From: JBFGCT01 sp041581055
GTDB taxonomy: Bacteria > Actinomycetota > Acidimicrobiia > Acidimicrobiales > Ilumatobacteraceae
Assembly: GCA_041581055.1 (NCBI GenBank)
Contig: JBFGCT010000221.1
Location: 1-5,487, forward strand
Reading direction: 5' to 3'
DNA length: 5,487 nucleotides
Shown: piece by piece, positions 1-5,457 of the stretch
How positions within the stretch are numbered: the stretch's first letter is position 1
How the letters are laid out: the number at the start of each line of letters is the position of its first letter
Position numbers and translations under genes: made by a program
Notes under the pieces: model-generated
Seen by the model: the letters and a program-made list of their open reading frames with translations, nothing else
What the model was told of the DNA's origin: nothing
Database searches by the model: none

Positions 1-1212
1 CGGGCTCGACGCGGCGAGCACGCGGTCGCGGTTGCCGAACACGATCTCGGCGTTCGTGCCGACGTCGATCAGCAGCTGGACGCCGGCGCCGCGGTGCGGG
101 CCCTCCGACAACATCGCCGCCGCCGTGTCGGCGCCGACGTGCCCGGCGATGCACGGCAAGAGGTACACCTCGGCGAATCGGGCGTCGACGTCGAGGTCGG
201 CGGCGCGCGTCGTGACGGCGGCGGCGGTGGCGAGTGTGAACGGCGCCTGCCCCAGCGGCGTGGGGTCGATCCCGAGGACGATGTGGTGCATGATCGGGTT
301 GCCGACGATCGTCATGTCGAGCACCAGCTCACGGGTGACGCCGGCGTCGGCGGTCAGCGCGCCGACCATCGCGTCGAGCGCGGCGCGCACGACGTTGGTC
401 AGCTCGACCTCGCCGCCCGGGTTCATCATCACGTACGACACGCGGCTCATCAGGTCGTCGCCGAACCGGATCTGCGGGTTCATCACCCCGTTGGTCGCGA
501 CGACCTCGCCGGTCGCCAGGTCGACCAGATGGCCGGCGATCGTCGTCGATCCGACGTCGACGGCGACGCCGAACGCCCGATCGACGTAACCCGGATAGAC
601 CGCGCAGATCTCATCGCCCCGGCGCACGGCGACCGTCACGGCGCCGTCGCCGCGGGCGGCCGCCGGGCCGAGCAGCGGCACGACGTTCGCCGCGATCCGC
701 TCCGGCCGGACATCGAATCCGGCGACCAGCCCGTCGACGATCTGCTCCCGCAGACCTCCGACGTCGGCCCCGAGCTCGGGCGGCGGCAACTCGACGTAGT
801 GCAGCCGGACGAGCGGGTCGACCTCGATCCCGCCGAGGTCGACCGACTTGCGGACGACCTGACGGTGCACCTGGCTCGCGGCCGGGATCTCGACGACGGT
901 GTCGGACACCACGAGCGCCGCGCAGCCGAGCCGCTGGTGCTCGGCGATCGGGCGGCGACCGGTGTACTCGTCTTCGACCGACGTCCAGCCGGTGAGCGCG
1001 TCGGCGGTCGACTCGATCCGCCACTTCGGGAACGAGCCGACCGACGGGACGATCTGGCACCGTCCGCAGATCCCCCGCCCGCCGCAGGTCGAGTCGAGGT
1101 CGGCGCCGACCGAGCGGGCGGCGTCGAGCACCGAGGTCCCGGCCGGCACGCGCGCCTCGAGGCCCGACGGGGCGAACACCACCCGGCACGTCGTCCCGTC
1201 GGCCTCGCCCAT
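1..1212 (-). CDS. RACo-like corrinoid reductive activator: [2Fe-2S] plus ASKHA ATPase (3' end outside window)
   Basis: Partial gene; 404 codons are visible and the C-terminus lies beyond base 1. Residues 1-100 form a ferredoxin-type [2Fe-2S] domain with C43, C49 and C52 (CGGRGICGRC) and a fourth ligand C97 in RLGCAA. From about residue 215 an ASKHA actin/Hsp70-like ATPase domain begins. It has the phosphate motif DVGSTT (219-224), NPQIRFGDD (245-253), GNPIMHH (304-310) and DVGTNAE (383-389). This is the DUF4445/RACo layout. Known members use ATP and an electron from the Fe-S cluster to reduce inactive Co(II) corrinoid to Co(I). Family members are usually about 600-700 aa, so roughly 60 percent is present. 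The context, next to a corrinoid protein and a methyl-THF methyltransferase, fits exactly. The ATG at 1212 is the first in-frame ATG before the domain, but its ribosome site is weak (GAAGG 11 bases upstream). The same frame is open upstream as an Ala/Pro/Gly-rich stretch, so the true N-terminus may be fused to the methyltransferase. Confidence 0.9.
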   Translation of the reverse strand, partial: MGEADGTTCRVVFAPSGLEARVPAGTSVLDAARSVGADLDSTCGGRGICGRCQIVPSVGSFPKWRIESTADALTGWTSVEDEYTGRRPIAEHQRLGCAALVVSDTVVEIPAASQVHRQVVRKSVDLGGIEVDPLVRLHYVELPPPELGADVGGLREQIVDGLVAGFDVRPERIAANVVPLLGPAAARGDGAVTVAVRRGDEICAVYPGYVDRAFGVAVDVGSTTIAGHLVDLATGEVVATNGVMNPQIRFGDDLMSRVSYVMMNPGGEVELTNVVRAALDAMVGALTADAGVTRELVLDMTIVGNPIMHHIVLGIDPTPLGQAPFTLATAAAVTTRAADLDVDARFAEVYLLPCIAGHVGADTAAAMLSEGPHRGAGVQLLIDVGTNAEIVFGNRDRVLAASSP

Positions 1213-1213
1213 C

Positions 1214-1300
1214 GCCGGGGCAGCCTTCGACGCGGGCGCGGCGCCCGCCCCGGCGCCGGGGCCCGCCGCCGGCCGACGCGGCGGCGGCCGCGTCGCCGCC
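1214..1300 (-). other. Frame junction between methyltransferase and activator: possible frameshift or fusion linker
   Basis: Between the last family-like residues of the methyltransferase (ASWIMANREG, ending near codon 281) and the activator ATG, all three minus-strand frames are open. The methyltransferase frame first stops at 611 and the third frame at 636, while the activator frame runs off the window. The activator frame is +1 relative to the methyltransferase. Dropping one base from the C run at 1258-1261 or the G run at 1248-1251 (read on the minus strand) joins them through a linker such as GGGPGAGAGAAPASKAAPAM, a typical flexible interdomain sequence. Against fusion, the unshifted frame gives GGGPRRRGGRRARVEG, which resembles the Gly/Arg-rich tails that I remember ending stand-alone homologues. 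So a lost stop codon is the other reading. Confidence 0.6.
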
Positions 1301-2140
1301 CTCGCGGTTGGCCATGATCCACGACGCGCAGTCCTGATCGTGGCCGGCGAGGACGTCGGCCGCCATCACCGCGTTGCGCACCTCGTCGTGCAGCGGGTTC
1401 ATGATCGCCGACGTCATGCCGGCGCCGATCGCCATCGACAGGAACGTCCCGGTGATCACGTGGCGGTTCGGGAGTCCGAAGCTCACGTTGGACGCCCCGC
1501 AGCACGTGTTTACCCCGAGCTCCTCGCGCAGGCGCCGGACCAGGGTGAAGACCTGCTGGCCCGCTTGGCCGAGCGCGCCGATCGGCATCACGAGCGGGTC
1601 GACCACGACGTCGGCGCGCGGGATCCCGTGGTCGGCCGCCCGCTCGACGATCTTCTTGGCGACCGCGAAGCGCACGTTCGGATCCTCGGAGATCCCGGTC
1701 TCGTCGTTGGAGATCGCGACGACGGCCGCCCCGTGTTTGGCGACGAGCGGCAGCACACGTTCGAGCACCTCGTCCTCGCCGGTCACCGAGTTGATCAACG
1801 GCTTGCCGACGTACGCGGCGACACCCGCTTCGAGCGCCTCGACGATCGAGGAGTCGATCGAGAGCGGCACGTCGGTGACCGCCTGGACGAGCTGGATCGC
1901 CCGCGCCAGCAGCGCCGGCTCGTCGGCGAGCGGGATGCCGGCGTTGACGTCGAGCATGTGGCAGCCGGCCGCGACCTGGGCGACGGCGTCGGCCTCGACG
2001 CGGCTGAAGTCGCCCGCCTTCATCTCCGCCGCGAGCAGCTTGCGGCCCGTCGGGTTGATGCGCTCGCCGATCATGACGAACGGCCGGTCGAAACCGATCA
2101 CGACCTCCTTGGTCGCCGAGCTGATCATGGTGTCGGTCAC
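1214..2140 (-). CDS. Methyltetrahydrofolate:corrinoid methyltransferase (MtgA/AcsE type, pterin-binding family); 3' end unresolved
   Basis: Pterin-binding TIM-barrel enzyme moving a methyl group between a corrinoid protein and tetrahydrofolate. Visible motifs are GERINPTGRK (25-34), MLDVNAG (62-68), SIDSS (94-98), INSVTGE (116-122), SNDETGI (144-150), DPLVMPIG (181-188) and GASNVSFGLP (215-224). D96, N117, D181 and N218 match, by spacing and context, the folate-binding and catalytic D75, N96, D160 and N199 of Moorella AcsE as I remember them, so the active site looks intact. The GTG at 2140 is chosen because AGGAG sits 5 bases upstream and GTGA overlaps the stop of the previous gene. An ATG at 2128 is the alternative. 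Recognisable protein ends near residue 280, followed by an Ala/Gly then Arg/Gly-rich tail. There is no in-frame stop until 611, inside the next gene. I end the entry at 1214, just before the activator ATG; this is a convention, not an observed stop. About 300 aa is the normal family size. Confidence 0.88.
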
Positions 2141-2538
2141 GAGGACTCCTCTTGGTGGTCTGGTTGCTCCGCCGCCGGGTCGACGCCGCCGTTGGCGACG
2201 ATCGACTCGAGCCGGTCGCTGGGATAGCTCGCCTCGATGTCGGCGCCGAGCCGTCCGAGGGTGGTGTCGACGTCGCCTGGCCCGAGCGGCGCGGGCACGC
2301 TGCGCCACTCCTGGACGTAGTCGTTCGTCGTCGTCAGGCCGGCGACGGCGGCCGCGCGGTCGATCGCGTGCTGGAAGCGGGCGTGCAGCAAGAGCTTGCG
2401 CTGCTCGCCGCCGGCCCGCGCCGTCAGCTGCGCCGGGATGTCGCGCCAGTAGATGGTGGTGACCGTCGGGCCGCCGGAGCGGCGTCGTCCGGGGCGGGCC
2501 GTCGTGCGCCGCTCCCGCATGTCGCCTTGGTCGCTCAT
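2137..2538 (-). CDS. Small 'virulence factor' family protein (Virulence_fact domain) of corrinoid C1 operons
   Basis: A 133-residue protein. Residues 27 to about 111 match my memory of the Pfam 'Virulence factor' family: TTIYWRDIPAQ (27-37), then a basic strand, RFQHAIDRAA (54-63) and a conserved YVQEW (74-78). The family has no established biochemical role, and its name comes from an annotation history, not a toxin activity. I see no signal peptide and no membrane segment. The first 25 residues are Arg-rich and the last 20 acidic and low in complexity. The ATG at 2538 overlaps the stop of the DUF1638 gene as ATGA, which suggests translational coupling. A second ATG at 2520 has AAGG nearby and is the alternative start. 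The stop overlaps the methyltransferase start as GTGA. Sitting between DUF1638 and the methyltransferase, it probably supports the corrinoid pathway; the mechanism is unknown. Confidence 0.78.
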   Translation of the reverse strand: MSDQGDMRERRTTARPGRRRSGGPTVTTIYWRDIPAQLTARAGGEQRKLLLHARFQHAIDRAAAVAGLTTTNDYVQEWRSVPAPLGPGDVDTTLGRLGADIEASYPSDRLESIVANGGVDPAAEQPDHQEESS

Positions 2539-3272
2539 GGCGTCGTCGCCCGCGCGGCCGCCGCGCCGCCCCGGCGGGTGAACTCGACGACGGTCGACTC
2601 GAGCTCGCCGTAGGCGGTGCGCTCGACGGTCAATGTCAGTCCGAGCCGCGCCGCGGCGGCCTCGGCGAGCTCGACGAGCGCCGGGTCGTCGACCTGCGCG
2701 AGGTAGACGAGCCGGGTGTAGTTGCCGAAGTACATCGGCAGGAGCTCGGGGTGCTCGTCGATGCCGAGGCCGTGCCAGACCAGCCGATCGAAGTGCTTGA
2801 CCAGGAAGTCGGTGAGATAGAACGACCCGAGCTCGTGGTCCTGCAACCGCTCGAACCGCTCGGCGGTGGCGAAGAACTGGTAGCAGTGGGCGCCGGGCAG
2901 CCGCTCGACGCCCTCCTCGTCGCAGACCCGGTCGAGCAGCCCGCCGGTGCCGCAGTCGGCGTAGCCGATCAGGATCCGGTCGAAGTGGCCTCCGTGCGCT
3001 CCGGTCCCGGCCGTGTCGACCCGCACCTCGCCGTCGACGAGGTCGGCGTGCGCCAGGTCGACCCCCGCCGGCGGCGCGTCGGGGGCGGCGCGGGCACGGC
3101 GGATCCGGGCGCGCACCGCGTCGGGGATCTCGCTCGGGCGATTGTGCAGCGCCGCCGGCAGGCACTCGATCGTGACGTTGTCGAGCCCGTTGGCCTCGGT
3201 GATCACGAGCAGCTCGCGAGCCAGCGCGCCGCACGCGATCACCAGCGTGCGCGGGGCGGTCGCTGGAGCCAT
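2535..3272 (-). CDS. DUF1638 domain protein, accessory to corrinoid methyl transfer
   Basis: A 245-residue soluble protein of the DUF1638 family. Signature segments are LVIACGALARE (10-20), ECLPAALHNRP (36-46), IGYADCGTGGLLD (102-114) and LPGAHCYQFF (125-134). It has five cysteines (C14, C37, C107, C117, C130) plus H43 and H129, and four of the cysteines sit inside the signature segments. That pattern suggests metal, cofactor or thiol chemistry, which is inference. DUF1638 proteins are, to my knowledge, often encoded beside corrinoid proteins and methylamine- or betaine-type methyltransferases, but their reaction is not established. The ATG at 3272 lies 29 bases after the corrinoid-protein stop; nearby ATGs at 3280 and 3288 are out of frame. 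Its ribosome site is poor, so coupling to the upstream gene is likely. The stop overlaps the next start (ATGA). The last 10 residues are Ala/Arg-rich filler. Confidence 0.85.
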   Translation of the reverse strand: MAPATAPRTLVIACGALARELLVITEANGLDNVTIECLPAALHNRPSEIPDAVRARIRRARAAPDAPPAGVDLAHADLVDGEVRVDTAGTGAHGGHFDRILIGYADCGTGGLLDRVCDEEGVERLPGAHCYQFFATAERFERLQDHELGSFYLTDFLVKHFDRLVWHGLGIDEHPELLPMYFGNYTRLVYLAQVDDPALVELAEAAAARLGLTLTVERTAYGELESTVVEFTRRGGAAAARATTP

Positions 3273-3301
3273 GGCGTCATCTTGTCATCGGTTTTCGGGT
3301 T

Positions 3302-4054
3302 TCAGACCGGGACCGATGGGCCCGCCGGCTCTCGCATCCCGCGCTTGGCGATGACCAACTCCTTGGCCAGCTCCGAAGCCATCGCCGCGTCACGGCAGTA
3401 GTGGTCGGCGCCGATCGCCGCGCCGAACTCCTCGTTGAGCGGCGCGCCGCCGACCAGGACGATGTAGTCGTCGCGCAGATCCTTGGCGACCAGCGTGTCG
3501 ATCACGACCTTCATGTACGGCATCGTCGTGGTCAGCAGCGCCGACATGCCCAAGATGTCGGGCTTGTGCTCCTCCAGCGCGGCGAGGAACTCGTCGGCGC
3601 TGGTGTTGATGCCGAGATCGAACACGTCGAAGCCGGCGCCCTCGAGCATCATCGCCACGAGGTTCTTGCCGATGTCGTGGATGTCGCCCTTCACCGTCCC
3701 GATGACGACCGTGCCGACGGGCTCCGCGCCGGTCTCGGCGAGCAGCGGGCGGAGGATCGCCATCCCGGCCTTCATCGCGTTGGCGGCGAGCAGCACCTCG
3801 GGGACGAAGAGGATGCCGTCGCGGAAGTCGATCCCGACGATGCGCATCCCCTCGACGAGCGCGTCGTTGAGCACGCGGTCGGCGCCCCAGCCGCGGTCGA
3901 GCAGGATCGTCGTGCCCTCGGCGATCTCGTCCTTCAGCCCGTCGTACAAGTCGTCGTGCATCTGCTGCACGAGGTCGTCGTCGGCGAGGAGCGCGAGGTC
4001 GATCTCGCCCTCTTCTTCTTCGACGCCGGCGTCGCCGGCGATCTCATCGCTCAT
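3302..4054 (-). CDS. B12-binding corrinoid methyl-carrier protein (MtgC/MtbC/MttC type)
   Basis: A 250-residue cobalamin-binding protein that shuttles the methyl group between the substrate methyltransferase and the methyl-THF enzyme. An N-terminal helical cap domain covers about residues 28-108 (with VPEVLLAANAMKAG at 84-97). The Rossmann-like B12 domain covers about 114-237. It carries the base-off/His-on motif DIHDIG (124-129), where H126 should be the lower cobalt ligand, followed by S171-A-L-L-T and the nucleotide-tail GG at 202-203 (VGGAP). Length and layout are normal for the family, except for an acidic extension of about 25 residues at the N-terminus. The ATG at 4054 is preceded by GGGAG five bases upstream. 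A longer in-frame start at 4252 would run through the operator region and gives a non-conserved N-terminus, so I reject it. First gene of the operon. Confidence 0.93.
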   Translation of the reverse strand: MSDEIAGDAGVEEEEGEIDLALLADDDLVQQMHDDLYDGLKDEIAEGTTILLDRGWGADRVLNDALVEGMRIVGIDFRDGILFVPEVLLAANAMKAGMAILRPLLAETGAEPVGTVVIGTVKGDIHDIGKNLVAMMLEGAGFDVFDLGINTSADEFLAALEEHKPDILGMSALLTTTMPYMKVVIDTLVAKDLRDDYIVLVGGAPLNEEFGAAIGADHYCRDAAMASELAKELVIAKRGMREPAGPSVPV

Positions 4055-4093
4055 CGATGCTCCCAGAGGAATGCGAACGGGTGGAGAATCCCT

Positions 4094-4110
4094 GTTCCGT
4101 GATGCGGAAC
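4094..4110. promoter_or_regulatory. Operator site 1: perfect palindrome GTTCCG-TGATG-CGGAAC
   Basis: Six-base arms pair perfectly around a 5-base centre, 17 bp in total. Size and symmetry fit operators of IclR-family dimers, and an IclR-family gene starts 142 bases downstream. It lies just past the expected start point of the minus-strand operon promoter and over the -35 position of the plus-strand promoter. Binding here would favour repression of both. The assignment to this regulator is inference from position. Confidence 0.72.
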
Positions 4111-4115
4111 TGTAC

Positions 4116-4121
4116 CGTATA
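4116..4121 (-). promoter_or_regulatory. Candidate -10 element (TATACG) for the corrinoid operon
   Basis: Read on the minus strand this is TATACG, four of six matches to consensus. Transcription would begin near 4109, leaving a leader of about 55 bases before the corrinoid-protein ATG. No -35 consensus is visible at the usual distance, so the promoter is weak, needs an activator, or uses a sigma factor I cannot recognise. Confidence 0.3.
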
Positions 4122-4123
4122 GT
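4118..4123 (+). promoter_or_regulatory. Candidate -10 element (TATAGT) for the IclR-type regulator gene
   Basis: TATAGT matches the TATAAT consensus at five of six bases and stands out in this GC-rich DNA. No good -35 hexamer is found 17 bases upstream (TTCCGT there lies inside operator site 1). It sits inside operator site 2, which would explain autoregulation. Confidence 0.4.
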
Positions 4124-4251
4124 GAAACAGTACGCCAGACCCCTCTGGGAAGGGCGCACTGGAGAGGGTAACGACGCGACGTCCCGTCCGCAATGGATTC
4201 CGGACAGCACGGGAGCGGGCGCGAGGACGAGGCCAACGAGGAGCACGCGCA

Positions 4252-5001
4252 ATGTCGGGAGTGCAGTCGATCGAGCGGGCGTTCGCCGTGCTGCGTGTGC
4301 TCGCGCTCGGGCCGACCGGGGTCACCGACATCGCCGACCGGACCGGCCTGCCGAAGTCGACGGTCTCCCGGCTCCTCGCCGCGCTCGAGGTCGAAGGCGC
4401 CGTCGAGCAGCGCCAACTGGGCGGCGAGTACCAACTCGGCGCCGGGCTGGCCGCTCTGGCCGACGCCGGCAACCCGGCCGGCAGCATGGCGGCGGTCGTC
4501 CGCCCGTTCCTGATGGAGCTGACCACCGCGATCGGTGAGAGCGCGGGCTTCACCGTCAAGTACGGCCGCGACGTCTACTGGGTCGACAACATCGAACAGG
4601 TGGCGCTCGTCCAGGTCCAGGATCAGACCGGTCACTACGCCCGCATGCACACCGTCCCCTCGGGGCTGACGTTGCTGGCCATGCTCGACGACGACGCGCT
4701 CGATCACTACCTCGCCGAGCCGCTCGAGCGCGTCACCGACCGCACGCCGACCGATCCGGTCGAGTTGCGGGCGCTGCTCGAACGGATCCGCGCCGCCGGG
4801 GTCTTCTGGTCGTTCGAGGAGCTCGACGAGGGCATCAACGCGGTCGCCGCGCCGTTCCGCGGGCCGGGCGGCGACTACGACGGTGCGATCTACGTCAACG
4901 GGCCGAGCTACCGCTTCCCGCACGACGGCGACCGAGCGCGGATCGAGAAGCTCGTCACCGAGGCCGCGCAGCGGCTGACCGATCGATTCGCGCAGTACTG
5001 A
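4252..5001 (+). CDS. IclR-family transcriptional regulator
   Basis: A 249-residue DNA-binding regulator. An N-terminal winged helix-turn-helix spans about residues 4-65, with the recognition helix in ADRTGLPKSTVSRLLAAL (28-45). The effector-binding IclR domain follows at about 80-245, including the typical VPSGLTLLAML (135-145) and GVFWSFEELDEGINAVAAPFR region (183-203) just before the C-terminal strands. Length is normal for the family (about 250). The ATG at 4252 has AGGAG eight bases upstream. It is transcribed away from the corrinoid operon and flanked upstream by a palindromic operator pair, so it most likely controls that operon and itself. Effectors of the family are usually small organic acids or aromatic compounds; here the ligand cannot be told and may be the methyl donor or its product. 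It is not known from sequence whether it represses or activates. Confidence 0.93.
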   Translation: MSGVQSIERAFAVLRVLALGPTGVTDIADRTGLPKSTVSRLLAALEVEGAVEQRQLGGEYQLGAGLAALADAGNPAGSMAAVVRPFLMELTTAIGESAGFTVKYGRDVYWVDNIEQVALVQVQDQTGHYARMHTVPSGLTLLAMLDDDALDHYLAEPLERVTDRTPTDPVELRALLERIRAAGVFWSFEELDEGINAVAAPFRGPGGDYDGAIYVNGPSYRFPHDGDRARIEKLVTEAAQRLTDRFAQY

Positions 5002-5013
5002 GTTGGCGTCGGA

Positions 5014-5035
5014 TTCCCCGCTGACGCGGCGGGAA
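5014..5035 (+). terminator. Bulged hairpin after the regulator gene, possible terminator
   Basis: TTCCC (5014-5018) and CGC (5019-5021) pair with GCG (5026-5028) and GGGAA (5031-5035), leaving a TGAC loop and a two-base GC bulge. It lies 12 bases past the regulator stop. No U-run follows, so it would be at best an atypical intrinsic terminator; it could also just be GC-rich chance. Confidence 0.35.
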
Positions 5036-5076
5036 GGTTCATTCCCCGTGTTTGGGAGAGATTTCACGAGCCCTGG

Positions 5077-5082
5077 TATCTT
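5077..5082 (+). promoter_or_regulatory. Candidate -10 element (TATCTT) for a leaderless nuo transcript
   Basis: TATCTT ends nine bases before the nuoA ATG at 5092, so transcription would begin at or within a few bases of the start codon. A TTGGGA-like -35 lies 19 bases upstream (5052-5057). No Shine-Dalgarno sequence precedes nuoA, which fits a leaderless mRNA, common in actinobacteria. Confidence 0.4.
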
Positions 5083-5091
5083 CGTGCCGCG

Positions 5092-5457
5092 ATGTCGCTG
5101 TTTCTGCGCGATTACCTCACCGTTGTCTGGTTCGGCTTGGCCGCGCTCGTCGTCGGTGGTCTGCTGCTCGGGTTGGCGGCCGCCATCAGGCCGTCCCACC
5201 CCTCGGTGGAGAAGTCGATCGCCTACGAGTCGGGCGTCGACCCGGTCGGCATCGGCTGGTCGCAGAGCCAGATCCGCTACTACGTCTTCGCCCTCCTCTT
5301 CGTCATCTTCGACGTCGAGGCGGTGTTCCTGTTCCCGTGGGCCGCGTCCGTCGAGCGCTACGGCGCGTTCGGGTTGATCGCCATGCTCATCTTCATCGTG
5401 CTGCTGCTCGACGGGCTGGTCTACGCCTGGAAGCGAGGACTCCTCCGATGGGTCTAG
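5092..5457 (+). CDS. nuoA: NADH-quinone oxidoreductase subunit A
   Basis: Membrane subunit of respiratory complex I (ND3 homologue), near the quinone site at the joint of the membrane and peripheral arms. The 121 residues are a normal length. There are three membrane helices, about 10-32, 63-83 and 92-113. The conserved loop after helix 1 carries AYESGVDP (44-51, with E46). Helix 2 has the typical FDVEAVFLFPWA (73-84) with D74 and E76. The ATG at 5092 is the only sensible start: it puts the first helix at the usual place and follows a -10-like element directly. The stop overlaps nuoB. It begins the nuo operon, which normally continues nuoB, nuoC, nuoD and so on beyond the window. Independent of the upstream C1 operon in function. 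Confidence 0.96.
   Translation: MSLFLRDYLTVVWFGLAALVVGGLLLGLAAAIRPSHPSVEKSIAYESGVDPVGIGWSQSQIRYYVFALLFVIFDVEAVFLFPWAASVERYGAFGLIAMLIFIVLLLDGLVYAWKRGLLRWV

Larger units (their letters stand above)
4112..4128. promoter_or_regulatory. Operator site 2: degenerate copy GTACCG-TATAG-TGAAAC
   Basis: It has the same 6-5-6 layout as site 1, one base after it, so the centres are 18 bp apart (4102 and 4120). Five of six left-arm bases and four of six right-arm bases match site 1. A spacing of 18 bp would put two dimers on nearly neighbouring turns of the helix, as expected for cooperative binding. It overlaps the -10-like sequences of both strands. Confidence 0.55.
4055..4251. promoter_or_regulatory. 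Divergent control region between the C1 operon and the IclR-type regulator
   Basis: This is the only long non-coding stretch in the window (197 bases) and the only place with clear AT-rich sequence. It holds two adjacent palindromic sites (4094-4128) and overlapping -10-like hexamers on both strands. The plus-strand leader to the regulator start would be about 120 bases. It contains only a weak inverted repeat (CCCTCT 4141-4146 with AGAGGG 4163-4168). I see no riboswitch that I can support; in particular I could not identify a cobalamin B12-box. Confidence 0.75.

Noticed and set aside
94..1317. Long open frames on the plus strand opposite the activator, methyltransferase, DUF1638 and corrinoid genes
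   Set aside because: They are rich in Arg, Asp and His repeats typical of antisense frames in GC-rich DNA, show no family motifs, and lie opposite well-conserved genes.
611..2308. A 565-residue minus-strand reading frame containing the methyltransferase
   Set aside because: Only codons from 2140 to about 1300 look like a protein family. The part after 1214 is Arg-rich shadow of the activator gene, and the part before 2140 is shadow of the upstream gene.
4141..4168. Inverted repeat CCCTCT...AGAGGG in the regulator leader
   Set aside because: Six-base arms with a 16-base loop in GC-rich DNA are expected by chance; nothing else supports a leader structure.
4055..4251. Cobalamin riboswitch in the leader of the corrinoid operon
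   Set aside because: The minus-strand leader is only about 55 bases if the -10 is right, too short for the aptamer, and I find no B12-box-like sequence.
3302..4252. A longer 316-residue version of the corrinoid protein starting at 4252
   Set aside because: The extra 66 residues cross the operators and promoter-like sequences, and the ATG at 4054 has a proper ribosome site.
4051..5199. Long minus-strand frame opposite the IclR-type gene and the start of nuoA
   Set aside because: It spans two unrelated genes and the divergent control region, with no recognisable motif; the opposite strand encodes clear IclR and NuoA proteins.
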